A stretch of DNA of 6,356 nt from Chloroflexota bacterium (lineage in GTDB: Bacteria > Chloroflexota > Anaerolineae > Anaerolineales > Villigracilaceae), in contig JAKANW010000178.1 of the NCBI GenBank assembly GCA_021823555.1, positions 1-6,356 on the forward strand. Direction: 5' to 3'. Within the stretch, counting starts at the first letter, position 1. Each line of letters opens with the position of its first letter. This document shows, one piece after another, positions 1 through 6,029 of this stretch. Made by a program: the position numbers and the translations under genes. The notes beneath the pieces were generated by a model. That model searched no databases, was not told the origin of the DNA, and saw nothing but the letters and a program-made list of their open reading frames with translations.

Positions 1-45
1 GGACTATAACTATTGATTATCAAGCAAGGTTGCGTGTTATCACTC

Positions 46-52
46 AAGGAGG
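46..52 (+). promoter_or_regulatory. Ribosome binding site of the recombinase gene
   Basis: AAGGAGG lies 5 nt before the ATG at 58. It is a near-perfect Shine-Dalgarno sequence and decides the start at 58 over the in-frame TTG at 13, which has no comparable site visible. Confidence 0.85.
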
Positions 53-57
53 TTGTT

Positions 58-1134
58 ATGGGAAGCTATCGATATCTCAAACAAAAACGACCAATCCAGC
101 ATGATAACAGCCTTCCAATACCGCGCAGCAAAGAAGAAGTACTGACCGCTATGCACCGGGAAATCCGGTTGGAGCACCTGAGCCCTAAAACCGAACGGGC
201 TTATTGCGGATATGTGGCGGATTTTATTGATTTCAAGATAGCCCATCAATCCCGTCTAACTGACGAGGCGGCAATCCGCGAGTATTTGGCTCACCTGGCA
301 AACGAGAAGCACGTGGCGGCCAGCACTCAGAACGTTGGATTGAACGCCCTGCTGTACCTGTATGGCAAGATCCTGTACCGCGATGTGGGGCTGATTGACG
401 CACCCCGCGCCAAGAAAGCAAAGCATATTCCCGTGGTGTTCTCGGTCGAGGAGGTGTGGGAAATATTCAAACACCTGCATGGTCAGTATCTACTGGCGTG
501 TGAGTTGATGTATGGCGATGGCCTGCGGGTGGAGGTGGACTGTCTGACTCTCAGGATCAAGGATATCGACTTCGGGCAGGAGATGATCATCCTTCAGGCT
601 AGTAAGGCGCTGAACGCCCGCACGCTACCATTACCAAAGCATACCGTTGAGCCGTTGCACCAGCAGATCGAGTATTCGCGGAAATTGTGGGAGCAGGATC
701 TGGCAGACGGCTGGGGTGAAGTCGAACTGCCGGATGCGTTGGGGAGAAAATACCCGAATGCCGGCAAGTCATGGGCTTGGCAGTGGGTGTTCCCGGCGGC
801 TACGCGCTGGGTTGACGAGCAGACCGGTAAGCAAGGGCGTTATCATCTGCATGTGTCACTGATGCAGAAGGTTTTTAAATCCGCCATGATCAAGGCAAAG
901 GTATTCAAACATGCAGGGCCGCATAGTCTGCGGCATTCGTTCGCTACTCATCTACTGGAGGCTGGCGAGGATGTCCGCTTTGTCCAGGAACTGATGGGCC
1001 ATAAAGATTTGAAGACCACGCAGGGCTACACCCATGTCGCTAAGACCAGGTTCAGGCGGGTAGTCACTCCTGTAGATCGTCTGTTTGGTCTGGGCGGTAA
1101 TGTTTGCCCGCATTGCGGCGGGAAGATCAATTAA
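58..1134 (+). CDS. IntI-like tyrosine recombinase (integron-integrase family) with CxxC tail
   Basis: A 358-residue site-specific recombinase, expected to cut and rejoin DNA through a 3'-phosphotyrosine intermediate. An N-terminal SAM-like core-binding domain spans about residues 24-105 and includes HVAASTQN and LNALLYLY, wording typical of integron integrases. The catalytic domain follows: R157 (Box I), K183 (beta-hairpin lysine), H289-x-x-R292 in [14 protein letters not shown]315 in LMGHKD and nucleophile Y324 in GYTHV. The segment at about 225-265 ([27 protein letters not shown]) corresponds to the extra motif that separates IntI from XerC/D. Oddities: Box I reads GLRVEVDCL, one residue longer than the usual GLRxxECL pattern; the lysine patch reads SKALNAR rather than GKGxKDR; and the C-terminus ends in CPHCGGKIN. 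No attC or attI site is visible, and phage-like genes surround it, so it probably acts as a phage or element integrase. Activity is uncertain given the altered patches. Family assignment is strong; role is inferred. Confidence 0.9.
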   Translation: MGSYRYLKQKRPIQHDNSLPIPRSKEEVLTAMHREIRLEHLSPKTERAYCGYVADFIDFKIAHQSRLTDEAAIREYLAHLANEKHVAASTQNVGLNALLYLYGKILYRDVGLIDAPRAKKAKHIPVVFSVEEVWEIFKHLHGQYLLACELMYGDGLRVEVDCLTLRIKDIDFGQEMIILQASKALNARTLPLPKHTVEPLHQQIEYSRKLWEQDLADGWGEVELPDALGRKYPNAGKSWAWQWVFPAATRWVDEQTGKQGRYHLHVSLMQKVFKSAMIKAKVFKHAGPHSLRHSFATHLLEAGEDVRFVQELMGHKDLKTTQGYTHVAKTRFRRVVTPVDRLFGLGGNVCPHCGGKIN

Positions 1135-1135
1135 C

Positions 1136-1345
1136 ATGCACGAAACCATCCGTTGCAGCAAATGCAACCGCATATTGAAAGGTGACGCCAGCATCAAGCG
1201 CGGCATCGGTTCGACCTGCTGGCGCAAGATGATGGCTGGCAAGCGCCGTCGTGGCCGTCTTCCGAAGCTGCGGGTTGAAATCGACTGGCGGCAGCTTGAT
1301 TTACCCCTGGTGCATCAGGAACCGGCAGGATCTTCTACTTTGTAA
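1136..1345 (+). CDS. Small zinc-finger protein, Com-like / DUF6011-like
   Basis: A 69-residue protein starting one base after the recombinase stop, with only a weak GGGAAG at 1120-1125 as ribosome site, so translation is probably coupled to the recombinase. The N-terminus (HETIRCSKCNRILKGD) has the layout of Com-type phage zinc-finger proteins. It continues into S-x-x-x-GIG-x-x-C, the pattern of DUF6011 proteins. C7, C10 and C28 are likely zinc ligands; a fourth ligand is not obvious. A basic stretch (GKRRRGRLPK, about residues 35-44) would suit nucleic-acid binding. The C-terminal third (IDWRQLDLPL) carries no recognised motif. Function is unknown: a small regulator or an accessory to the recombinase are both possible. 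The spacing, start context and cysteine pattern make it a believable gene. Confidence 0.72.
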   Translation: MHETIRCSKCNRILKGDASIKRGIGSTCWRKMMAGKRRRGRLPKLRVEIDWRQLDLPLVHQEPAGSSTL

Positions 1346-1359
1346 CCATCTATCCCCCC

Positions 1360-1365
1360 GGAGGG
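1360..1365 (+). promoter_or_regulatory. Ribosome binding site of the SbcC-like gene
   Basis: GGAGGG lies 5 nt before the ATG at 1371. This selects the start that places MILKTLHLKGFKG, the usual first beta strand of SMC/Rad50 ATPases, at the N-terminus. The open frame extends 40 codons further upstream, but that part overlaps the zinc-finger gene and has no family resemblance. Confidence 0.85.
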
Positions 1366-1370
1366 CAATC

Positions 1371-4223
1371 ATGATACTCAAAACACTTCACTTGAAAGGC
1401 TTCAAGGGCCTGCGTGCCGGCATCGGCGTTGAAGAGGCCTTCATCGACTTCACCCTGCTTCCCAATGGGCTGGTTGCCATTGTCGGCCCGAACGGTGCCG
1501 GCAAGACAACGATCCTGGACAACTGCCACCCGTACCGCATCATGCCGTACAAGCTGCGCAAGTCCAAGGATTGGTCGCCAGCAGCGTTTTCGTTTTATGA
1601 CCAGTGCTATGGCAGCGACGCGATGAAGGAGTTCTGTTTCGAAATGCCGGGAGTCGGTGATTTCCGTTCACTGCTGCTGATCGACGCCGATAAACGCAAG
1701 CAGGAAGCTTACCTGTACCGAGACGACGGGGCAGGCGGCTGGATTCCGCTGAACGATGGCAAGGTAAAAACATATGACGAGACGGTGGAGGCTGTCTGTG
1801 GCTCCCCTACCCTGTTCTTTACCTCCGTGTTCCGCGCCCAGGGCGCCAAGAACCTATCCGACTACACCCGCGGCGATATCATGGCCGTCATCAGCGAGTT
1901 GCTGAACATAGACCATATCAAGGAACAGGGCGAAAAGGGCCGTTACGTGTTCACGGCACTCCAGGGCATGGTCAACACCGCCCGAGCCGGTATCGTGGCC
2001 CTGACGGACGAAATCGCGCTGTTGGCGGGCACAAGTGATCGGATTGGATGCCTGGAAGATCGGCTGTTGGACAAACGCCCTGCACTGAACCAATATGAGA
2101 CAGACCTGGAAGCCACCCGCGCCTCGATCACAGAATTGCTCCAGCGTAAGGCGGCTCAGGAGTCTGAAAAGGCCCGGATTGATCAGCTGCGGATACAATT
2201 GGCCGACGAGCGCAGCCGGCACGAATCCACCGAGGCCGTAATCAGCCGCCAGATTGCTGATTACGTTCTTCAACTGCAGGATGCCACTGGCACATTTACC
2301 CGACTCAAGGATGAGGCCATTACCAAAGCATCACAAGCCGAAAAGAACCGCCAGGACCAATTACAGGCACGGCTTGACGACGAATCCAGCCGGTTTGCCG
2401 CAGCAGCAGACGACCTCGACAAAGAGCGCACGGCCTGTGAGCGCCAGTTGCGGGAGATCGCCGACGCCCTGACCAGTCAGCGGGAGGAGATCGCCGGCAA
2501 GATTGCCCGTGCCGAGAAGATCACCGGCAATGCCAAGCAGATCCGCGCCAAGAGACCAGAAGAGACGGCCGCGATGCAGCGGCTGGAAATCGCCAAGGGC
2601 GAAGTGCAACGCCTGGAAGCAGCCCTTACCGATCTGGAGGCCAAGGAGCGCGAGCTTTCCGATATCCGGAAACAGATAGCAGACACTGACCTGCACGTCA
2701 GCCAAGTCGCTGCTGACCGCAATGTGCGGCGACAGCAGGTACAATCCGCCCTTGATCATGCCGGCAAGGACGCCGCCAAGTTGGAAGGTCTGGACTGCCG
2801 GGGAGATCAATCGGGGTGGTTGAACGAGTCCTGCCGCTTCATCACCGATGCCGTGGCGTCGAAGAATGCAATCGAACGGTTGGCCGAGGAACTGAAGGCG
2901 CTGGAGGCCCCCACGGAAGCGGAAGACCGTCTGGCCGAATCCCGTGCCCGACTTGAAGAACGGGTAACGGCCATGGCGGATGTTCCGCAACAAGCGACTG
3001 ATGCCCGACAGACGCTCACAGCGGCCAGGAAGTCGGTTGCGAATATCGAAACCGAACTGGGGGAACTGGCCAAGTGGACCAGGCTGGTGCCGGAACTGGA
3101 GCAGGCCGAGGAAAACCTGAGAACGTGGCGCCAGGACCTGACTGACCGGGAAACGGAATGCGCCACGAGAACGCAGGAGGTCGCGGAGCGCAACAACACC
3201 TTGTCACAAAAACTGGCCGACGTGAAGCTGAACAACGACCATCGGCTGGCTGCTCTGCGCGCCCAATGTGATACGGCACTGGAAAATATCCGGGCGGCCC
3301 TGCGCCAGGACTTGGCCGACCGCGAGACGGAATGCGAGTCCCGCTTGCAGGATATCCGGCAGCAGCAGGATGCTGCGACACAGAGGCTGTCCGATATACG
3401 GGCGGAACACGCCAGCCGTGAGGAGGATTTGCAACGACGGATAGCCGCATTCCCTGTCTTCGAGGATCTTGCCGACCGGCTGGCTGCCCTGGAGTCCAAC
3501 GAGCGCACCCAGAAGGACGCCATTGCCAGCATTGGTGGCGATATCCGCAGCATCGAACTGGAGATTGCGGGCCTTAAGACAAAACTGGAAGGTGTCGAGA
3601 CGAAACGCCGGGAAATAGCAGCGGCCGAGGCGAGAATCGAACGCCTGAACCGTGAAATAGCCACATTTACCCTGTTGTCGAAGGCATGTTCCAATGATGG
3701 CGTGATAGCCCTGGAACTGGACGATGCAAGCCCTTCAATCGATATCATTGTCAACGACCTATTGAGAGCATGTTATGGCACAAGGTATTCTGTCCAGACC
3801 AAGACACAGGGAGAAAATGTCAGCGGCGACTTGAAAGATATTTTTGACATCCTCGTTTTGGATGCGGAGATCGGTGACGAAAAATCTATTTTTGAAGCCA
3901 GCGGAGGGCAGATAGAATGGCTCGAAGATGCCGTAACCCGTGGTTACTGCCTGTTCAATATCCATCGTTCGGTTCGGGTGTATGGTACCATGTACAGCGA
4001 CGAAAAAGACGGTAAGCTGGATATGAAGAAAAAACTGGCATTGTTTGCCGTAAAGCGCGAAGCCTTGGAGCTTGGCACTCACACGCGAGAGCTGTTTATC
4101 ACCCAGACTCCAGAACTGTCGGAAAGAGCTGATGGCTGGGTGATTCTTGCTCCTGGCCAAGTATTGGTAACACAAGATCCTGCTTTATACCAAGAGCATA
4201 TGGGATTCATTTTTTCAGGATAA
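1371..4223 (+). CDS. SbcC/Rad50-like coiled-coil ATPase
   Basis: A 950-residue SMC-superfamily ATPase of the type found in phages and annotated as an SbcC-like exonuclease subunit. The N-terminal lobe has MILKTLHLKGFKG, Walker A GPNGAGKT (39-46) and a Q-loop at VFRAQG (Q157). Charged heptad-rich coiled coil runs from about 205 to 770, broken near 470-495 by a segment with C476 and C488 where a hinge or zinc hook would lie. The C-terminal lobe has the ABC signature ASGGQ (843-847), Walker B acidic pair DE (877-878) in MYSDEKDG, a D-loop-like GKLD (881-884) and FITQTPEL, where Q912 sits at the usual switch-histidine position. Both half-sites are intact, so the ATPase is probably functional. Family knowledge suggests DNA-end tethering and nuclease partnership, but no SbcD-like phosphoesterase is in the window. 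It follows the zinc-finger gene by 25 nt on the same strand. Likely roles are phage DNA recombination, repair or host-defence interference; this is inference. Confidence 0.9.
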   Translation: MILKTLHLKGFKGLRAGIGVEEAFIDFTLLPNGLVAIVGPNGAGKTTILDNCHPYRIMPYKLRKSKDWSPAAFSFYDQCYGSDAMKEFCFEMPGVGDFRSLLLIDADKRKQEAYLYRDDGAGGWIPLNDGKVKTYDETVEAVCGSPTLFFTSVFRAQGAKNLSDYTRGDIMAVISELLNIDHIKEQGEKGRYVFTALQGMVNTARAGIVALTDEIALLAGTSDRIGCLEDRLLDKRPALNQYETDLEATRASITELLQRKAAQESEKARIDQLRIQLADERSRHESTEAVISRQIADYVLQLQDATGTFTRLKDEAITKASQAEKNRQDQLQARLDDESSRFAAAADDLDKERTACERQLREIADALTSQREEIAGKIARAEKITGNAKQIRAKRPEETAAMQRLEIAKGEVQRLEAALTDLEAKERELSDIRKQIADTDLHVSQVAADRNVRRQQVQSALDHAGKDAAKLEGLDCRGDQSGWLNESCRFITDAVASKNAIERLAEELKALEAPTEAEDRLAESRARLEERVTAMADVPQQATDARQTLTAARKSVANIETELGELAKWTRLVPELEQAEENLRTWRQDLTDRETECATRTQEVAERNNTLSQKLADVKLNNDHRLAALRAQCDTALENIRAALRQDLADRETECESRLQDIRQQQDAATQRLSDIRAEHASREEDLQRRIAAFPVFEDLADRLAALESNERTQKDAIASIGGDIRSIELEIAGLKTKLEGVETKRREIAAAEARIERLNREIATFTLLSKACSNDGVIALELDDASPSIDIIVNDLLRACYGTRYSVQTKTQGENVSGDLKDIFDILVLDAEIGDEKSIFEASGGQIEWLEDAVTRGYCLFNIHRSVRVYGTMYSDEKDGKLDMKKKLALFAVKREALELGTHTRELFITQTPELSERADGWVILAPGQVLVTQDPALYQEHMGFIFSG
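3129..3476 (+). repeat. Internal 58-codon duplication in the coiled coil
   Basis: Residues 587-644 and 645-702 of the SbcC-like protein begin with nearly the same sequence: RQDLTDRETEC..R and RQDLADRETEC..R, exactly 58 codons (174 nt) apart. Similarity continues weakly through Q-x-L-x-D about 27 residues later. At DNA level gcgccaggac and acggaatgcg recur in register while third positions differ. This suggests an old in-frame duplication that lengthened the coiled coil. The precise end of the second copy is uncertain because the similarity fades. Confidence 0.6.
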
Positions 4224-4632
4224 ACAGCGTCAACAGCACCGCCAAGCAGCTCGCCGCGCCGGCGCCGAACCATCGCAGCCGTGATGGGCTGTTGTTCTCC
4301 GCCGTCACCCGGTCTTTGTCAGCCTGGACATACAACGCCTGAAAACGATCTGATTCCTGCCGAAAGGCGATCTTGTCGAGCTCCAACCCGCCGATCTTCT
4401 TATCCAGTTCTGCCACCTGCTGTTCCAGCAATTTCCTGTCGGCCTGCGCCAGCGTCAGCAATCCTTTGCCTGCAATGGAGTCCTCGCGGTAGTATTTCAA
4501 GTCGGCATAGAGCCGCTGTGCCGTGGTATAGGTGAAGAAGATCCCCTTTTCAGCGCTCAACGACGGCGCAGCCGTAGCCGTCACGGCGAAACAGACCAGC
4601 AAGGCCGTTGATATCGACTTTTTGAACCTCAT
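4207..4632 (-). CDS. Secreted coiled-coil protein with C-terminal membrane anchor (possible spanin partner)
   Basis: A 141-residue protein, not recognised by name. The N-terminus (MRFKKSISTALLVCFAVTAT, then AAPSLSA) is a Sec signal peptide, probably cut near residues 22-27. A charged, probably coiled-coil region spans about 60-113, and a hydrophobic helix at about 121-139 ends in KK, so the mature part would face the periplasm and be held at its C-terminus. The start is set by GAGGGAGGA 8 nt upstream. The gene begins 83 bp inside the end of the Rz-like gene in another frame, which recalls Rz/Rz1 pairs, and it is the last gene of the cassette. C14 is preceded by LLV, not a good lipobox, so a lipoprotein o-spanin or unimolecular spanin is not supported as such. 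Being a real gene is well supported; a role in outer-membrane disruption is inferred from position and topology only. Confidence 0.7.
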   Translation of the reverse strand: MRFKKSISTALLVCFAVTATAAPSLSAEKGIFFTYTTAQRLYADLKYYREDSIAGKGLLTLAQADRKLLEQQVAELDKKIGGLELDKIAFRQESDRFQALYVQADKDRVTAENNSPSRLRWFGAGAASCLAVLLTLFILKK

Positions 4633-4912
4633 GCTGGATATCCTCCCTCTGCGGCCGCTTCACGGTCGCTTCCTGCCGCCCGATCTCGGCCCGTTGCTGT
4701 TTGATGCCGGCCACGGCGGCATCGATCTCCTGATAGCCCTGCTCCCGCGCAGCCACGTCTTTGCGCCCAGCCGTCACGCTGCTGATGTTCTCCATGCGCT
4801 TCTTGGCGGCGTCGGCCTCAGTCAGCTTACCCTTATTGCGGTCGCACTGCCAGGTGGCGAGGCAGAGAGCGGCAAGCAGCACGGCAATGACGATCTCTCG
4901 GATGTATTTCAC
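4550..4912 (-). CDS. Rz-like inner-membrane coiled-coil protein (candidate i-spanin)
   Basis: A 120-residue protein read from a GTG start. KYIRE is followed by a hydrophobic helix at about residues 6-21 (IVIAVLLAALCLATW), then an all-hydrophilic charged tail with repeated small and charged residues (about 25-100), consistent with a periplasmic coiled coil. This N-in, single-TM layout and size match Rz-type i-spanins, which link inner and outer membranes at the last step of Gram-negative phage lysis. The GTG is chosen over the ATG at 4996 because it has AGAGGAGGAG immediately upstream and because its GTGA overlaps the stop of the preceding gene by 4 nt. The longer version would add 28 arginine-rich residues from a shadow frame. 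Its 3' end contains the start of the next gene. Sequence identity to a known Rz cannot be claimed; the call rests on topology and context. Confidence 0.68.
   Translation of the reverse strand: MKYIREIVIAVLLAALCLATWQCDRNKGKLTEADAAKKRMENISSVTAGRKDVAAREQGYQEIDAAVAGIKQQRAEIGRQEATVKRPQREDIQHEVQKVDINGLAGLFRRDGYGCAVVER
4641..4649 (-). promoter_or_regulatory. Ribosome binding site of the signal-peptide/TM protein
   Basis: On the minus strand GAGGGAGGA ends 8 nt before the ATG at 4632. The site lies inside the coding region of the upstream Rz-like gene and shows that the downstream overlapping frame has its own initiation signal. Confidence 0.75.
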
Positions 4913-5115
4913 GGTTCTCCTCCTCTGTCGGTAAACCGCGCCATCAGGCGCACAAGTCCTTCTTCCGCCATGTCGGAGGCAAGATCGAAAGGACACCGCT
5001 CATGCCCTTGGACCACACCCAGCTTGATAGATCGGCAGACATTTAATGCCGCCGCGATATCGTCCAGGACATCTTGACGGCGCAGTATGGCCATGTCTTT
5101 GAAATGCATGTCCAT
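4909..5115 (-). CDS. Small protein of unknown function between endolysin and Rz-like genes
   Basis: A 68-residue protein that I do not recognise. It starts MDMHFKDMAILRRQDVLDD, has no membrane segment or signal peptide, two cysteines (C27, C41) with no clear zinc pattern, and a probably helical C-terminal part (about 45-63). Its ATG shares one base with the stop of the transglycosylase gene (TGATG), and its own stop overlaps the GTG of the Rz-like gene (GTGA). These two overlaps, each of the kind used for translational coupling, are the main evidence that it is a gene. There is no strong independent ribosome site, only a weak AGG a few bases upstream. A cytoplasmic accessory of the cassette is possible, but no function can be assigned. 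Confidence 0.6.
   Translation of the reverse strand: MDMHFKDMAILRRQDVLDDIAAALNVCRSIKLGVVQGHERCPFDLASDMAEEGLVRLMARFTDRGGEP
4917..4926 (-). promoter_or_regulatory. Ribosome binding site selecting the GTG start at 4912
   Basis: On the minus strand AGAGGAGGAG contains AGGAGG 6 nt before the GTG at 4912. It lies within the end of the 68-residue gene, whose stop overlaps the GTG as GTGA. Confidence 0.8.
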
Positions 5116-6029
5116 CAGACCTGATTACGGTATTTCTCGGCTCGGGCAAATATGACGCGGGGATACTCATTGACCGCCTGCCAGAGTGGCCGGCCATAGA
5201 GCTTGGCGTTTTCCTTTTGTCCGTGGGCGTTCTCCAGGCCGCCAGTCCACCGATCCGAGGGAAGGCCCATCGTCTTAGCCATTGCCCGGCGCGAAAGCCA
5301 CCGGCCCTCTCCTGCGTTATAGCAGACCAATGCAGCCTTCATCGCTTCGGCATCGCTGTTCATGTAGGGTCGTACGATGGAGTAGTTTCCTCTGTCGGTC
5401 ACCACCAGGTACATGAGTTGATAACGGGCGTTGTAAGGGTCTTTGCGCCAGTCCCATGACGAGAGCGCCTTGACGCGGACTGCGTCCTTATAGGCATTGA
5501 ACCGCTCGTGACCCTTGGAGTCGTATGCGATGGTCAGTTGCGTCAGTCCCCGGCCGAGTTCCCGGCTGGTCCTGAGGGTGGCGTGCTGTTTCCAGGAGCT
5601 TTCCTGCTCCACCTGGCCAGCGGGGATGTGCCGAAGCGGCACCCTCGGCCACTGGCTGTCGATGGCAGCCGTTAACGTAGGCAGATACTGCCGCGCCTGC
5701 ACCGGGATTTCGGCGCCTACTGACATTCTCGGCACAGCCAAAACCAGGATGGTAATTATCAGGCCTACCGCGCCCAACCACACCAGGGAAGCAGAAAGCG
5801 GTTCGCCCATCGCTCGCTTGATGGCACTGTCGATATCCAGTGTGGGGAAAATACCCCACCCCTCGCGACAGTCGGTGATCAGATCCACCAGGAGCAGAAT
5901 CAGAGCGATTGTGGAGAGATTATAGATGGTGATGCGTTGTGCAGCCTCATCACCGAATAGCACCATCCCTCCGATTGCCAGGATGAGCAGAATCCACGTC
6001 TTCCTGGTCCATTTGATAAACGTCTGCAT
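5115..6029 (-). CDS. Membrane-anchored lytic transglycosylase (SLT/GH23), candidate phage endolysin
   Basis: A 304-residue protein that should cleave the MurNAc-GlcNAc bond of peptidoglycan, forming 1,6-anhydro-MurNAc. The N-terminal third has three hydrophobic segments, at about 11-26, 37-52 and 82-100. An SLT domain follows: EQESSW at 141-146 with E143 as the likely catalytic acid in the ES motif, GLTQLT at 161-166 in place of the usual GLMQL, and CYNAGEGRW at 236-244 (the YNAG motif). The order and spacing fit GH23 family-1-like enzymes. The start is supported by GGAGG 6 nt upstream. With three membrane segments the enzyme domain would lie outside the inner membrane if the N-terminus is cytoplasmic. 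That makes it either a signal-anchor style endolysin or a holin-endolysin fusion. It is followed by a 68-residue gene (TGATG) and the Rz-like gene, a typical phage lysis order. Enzyme class is secure; the lysis role is well supported by context. Confidence 0.88.
   Translation of the reverse strand: MQTFIKWTRKTWILLILAIGGMVLFGDEAAQRITIYNLSTIALILLLVDLITDCREGWGIFPTLDIDSAIKRAMGEPLSASLVWLGAVGLIITILVLAVPRMSVGAEIPVQARQYLPTLTAAIDSQWPRVPLRHIPAGQVEQESSWKQHATLRTSRELGRGLTQLTIAYDSKGHERFNAYKDAVRVKALSSWDWRKDPYNARYQLMYLVVTDRGNYSIVRPYMNSDAEAMKAALVCYNAGEGRWLSRRAMAKTMGLPSDRWTGGLENAHGQKENAKLYGRPLWQAVNEYPRVIFARAEKYRNQV

Noticed and set aside
5..40. Promoter candidates upstream of the recombinase: TATAAC at 5-10, and TTGATT/TGTTAT at 13-18 and 35-40
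   Set aside because: The first would need a -35 box outside the window. The second would start transcription at or in the ribosome site. Neither can be supported.
13..57. Extended TTG start of the recombinase
   Set aside because: The added 15 residues have no family resemblance and cross the strong ribosome site for the ATG at 58.
2361..2993. 210-codon minus-strand open frame
   Set aside because: Also antisense to the ATPase coiled coil, with no recognisable motif or initiation signal; a shadow frame.
2807..3754. Long 315-codon minus-strand open frame
   Set aside because: It is antisense to the coiled-coil part of the SbcC-like gene and encodes a serine/arginine-rich low-complexity sequence, as expected opposite Glu/Leu/Ala-rich codons. 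No ribosome site or domain.
4588..4593. Lipobox in the 141-residue secreted protein (cysteine 14)
   Set aside because: The cysteine is preceded by L-L-V and lies inside the hydrophobic core; position -1 is not G, A or S, so lipid modification is unlikely.
4913..4996. Longer ATG start for the Rz-like gene
   Set aside because: The added residues are arginine-rich shadow sequence in the previous gene; the GTG at 4912 has a strong ribosome site and a 4-nt coupling overlap.
4532..5077. 181-codon plus-strand open frame
   Set aside because: It lies opposite three minus-strand genes linked by tight overlaps and ribosome sites, and its product shows no domain; a shadow frame.
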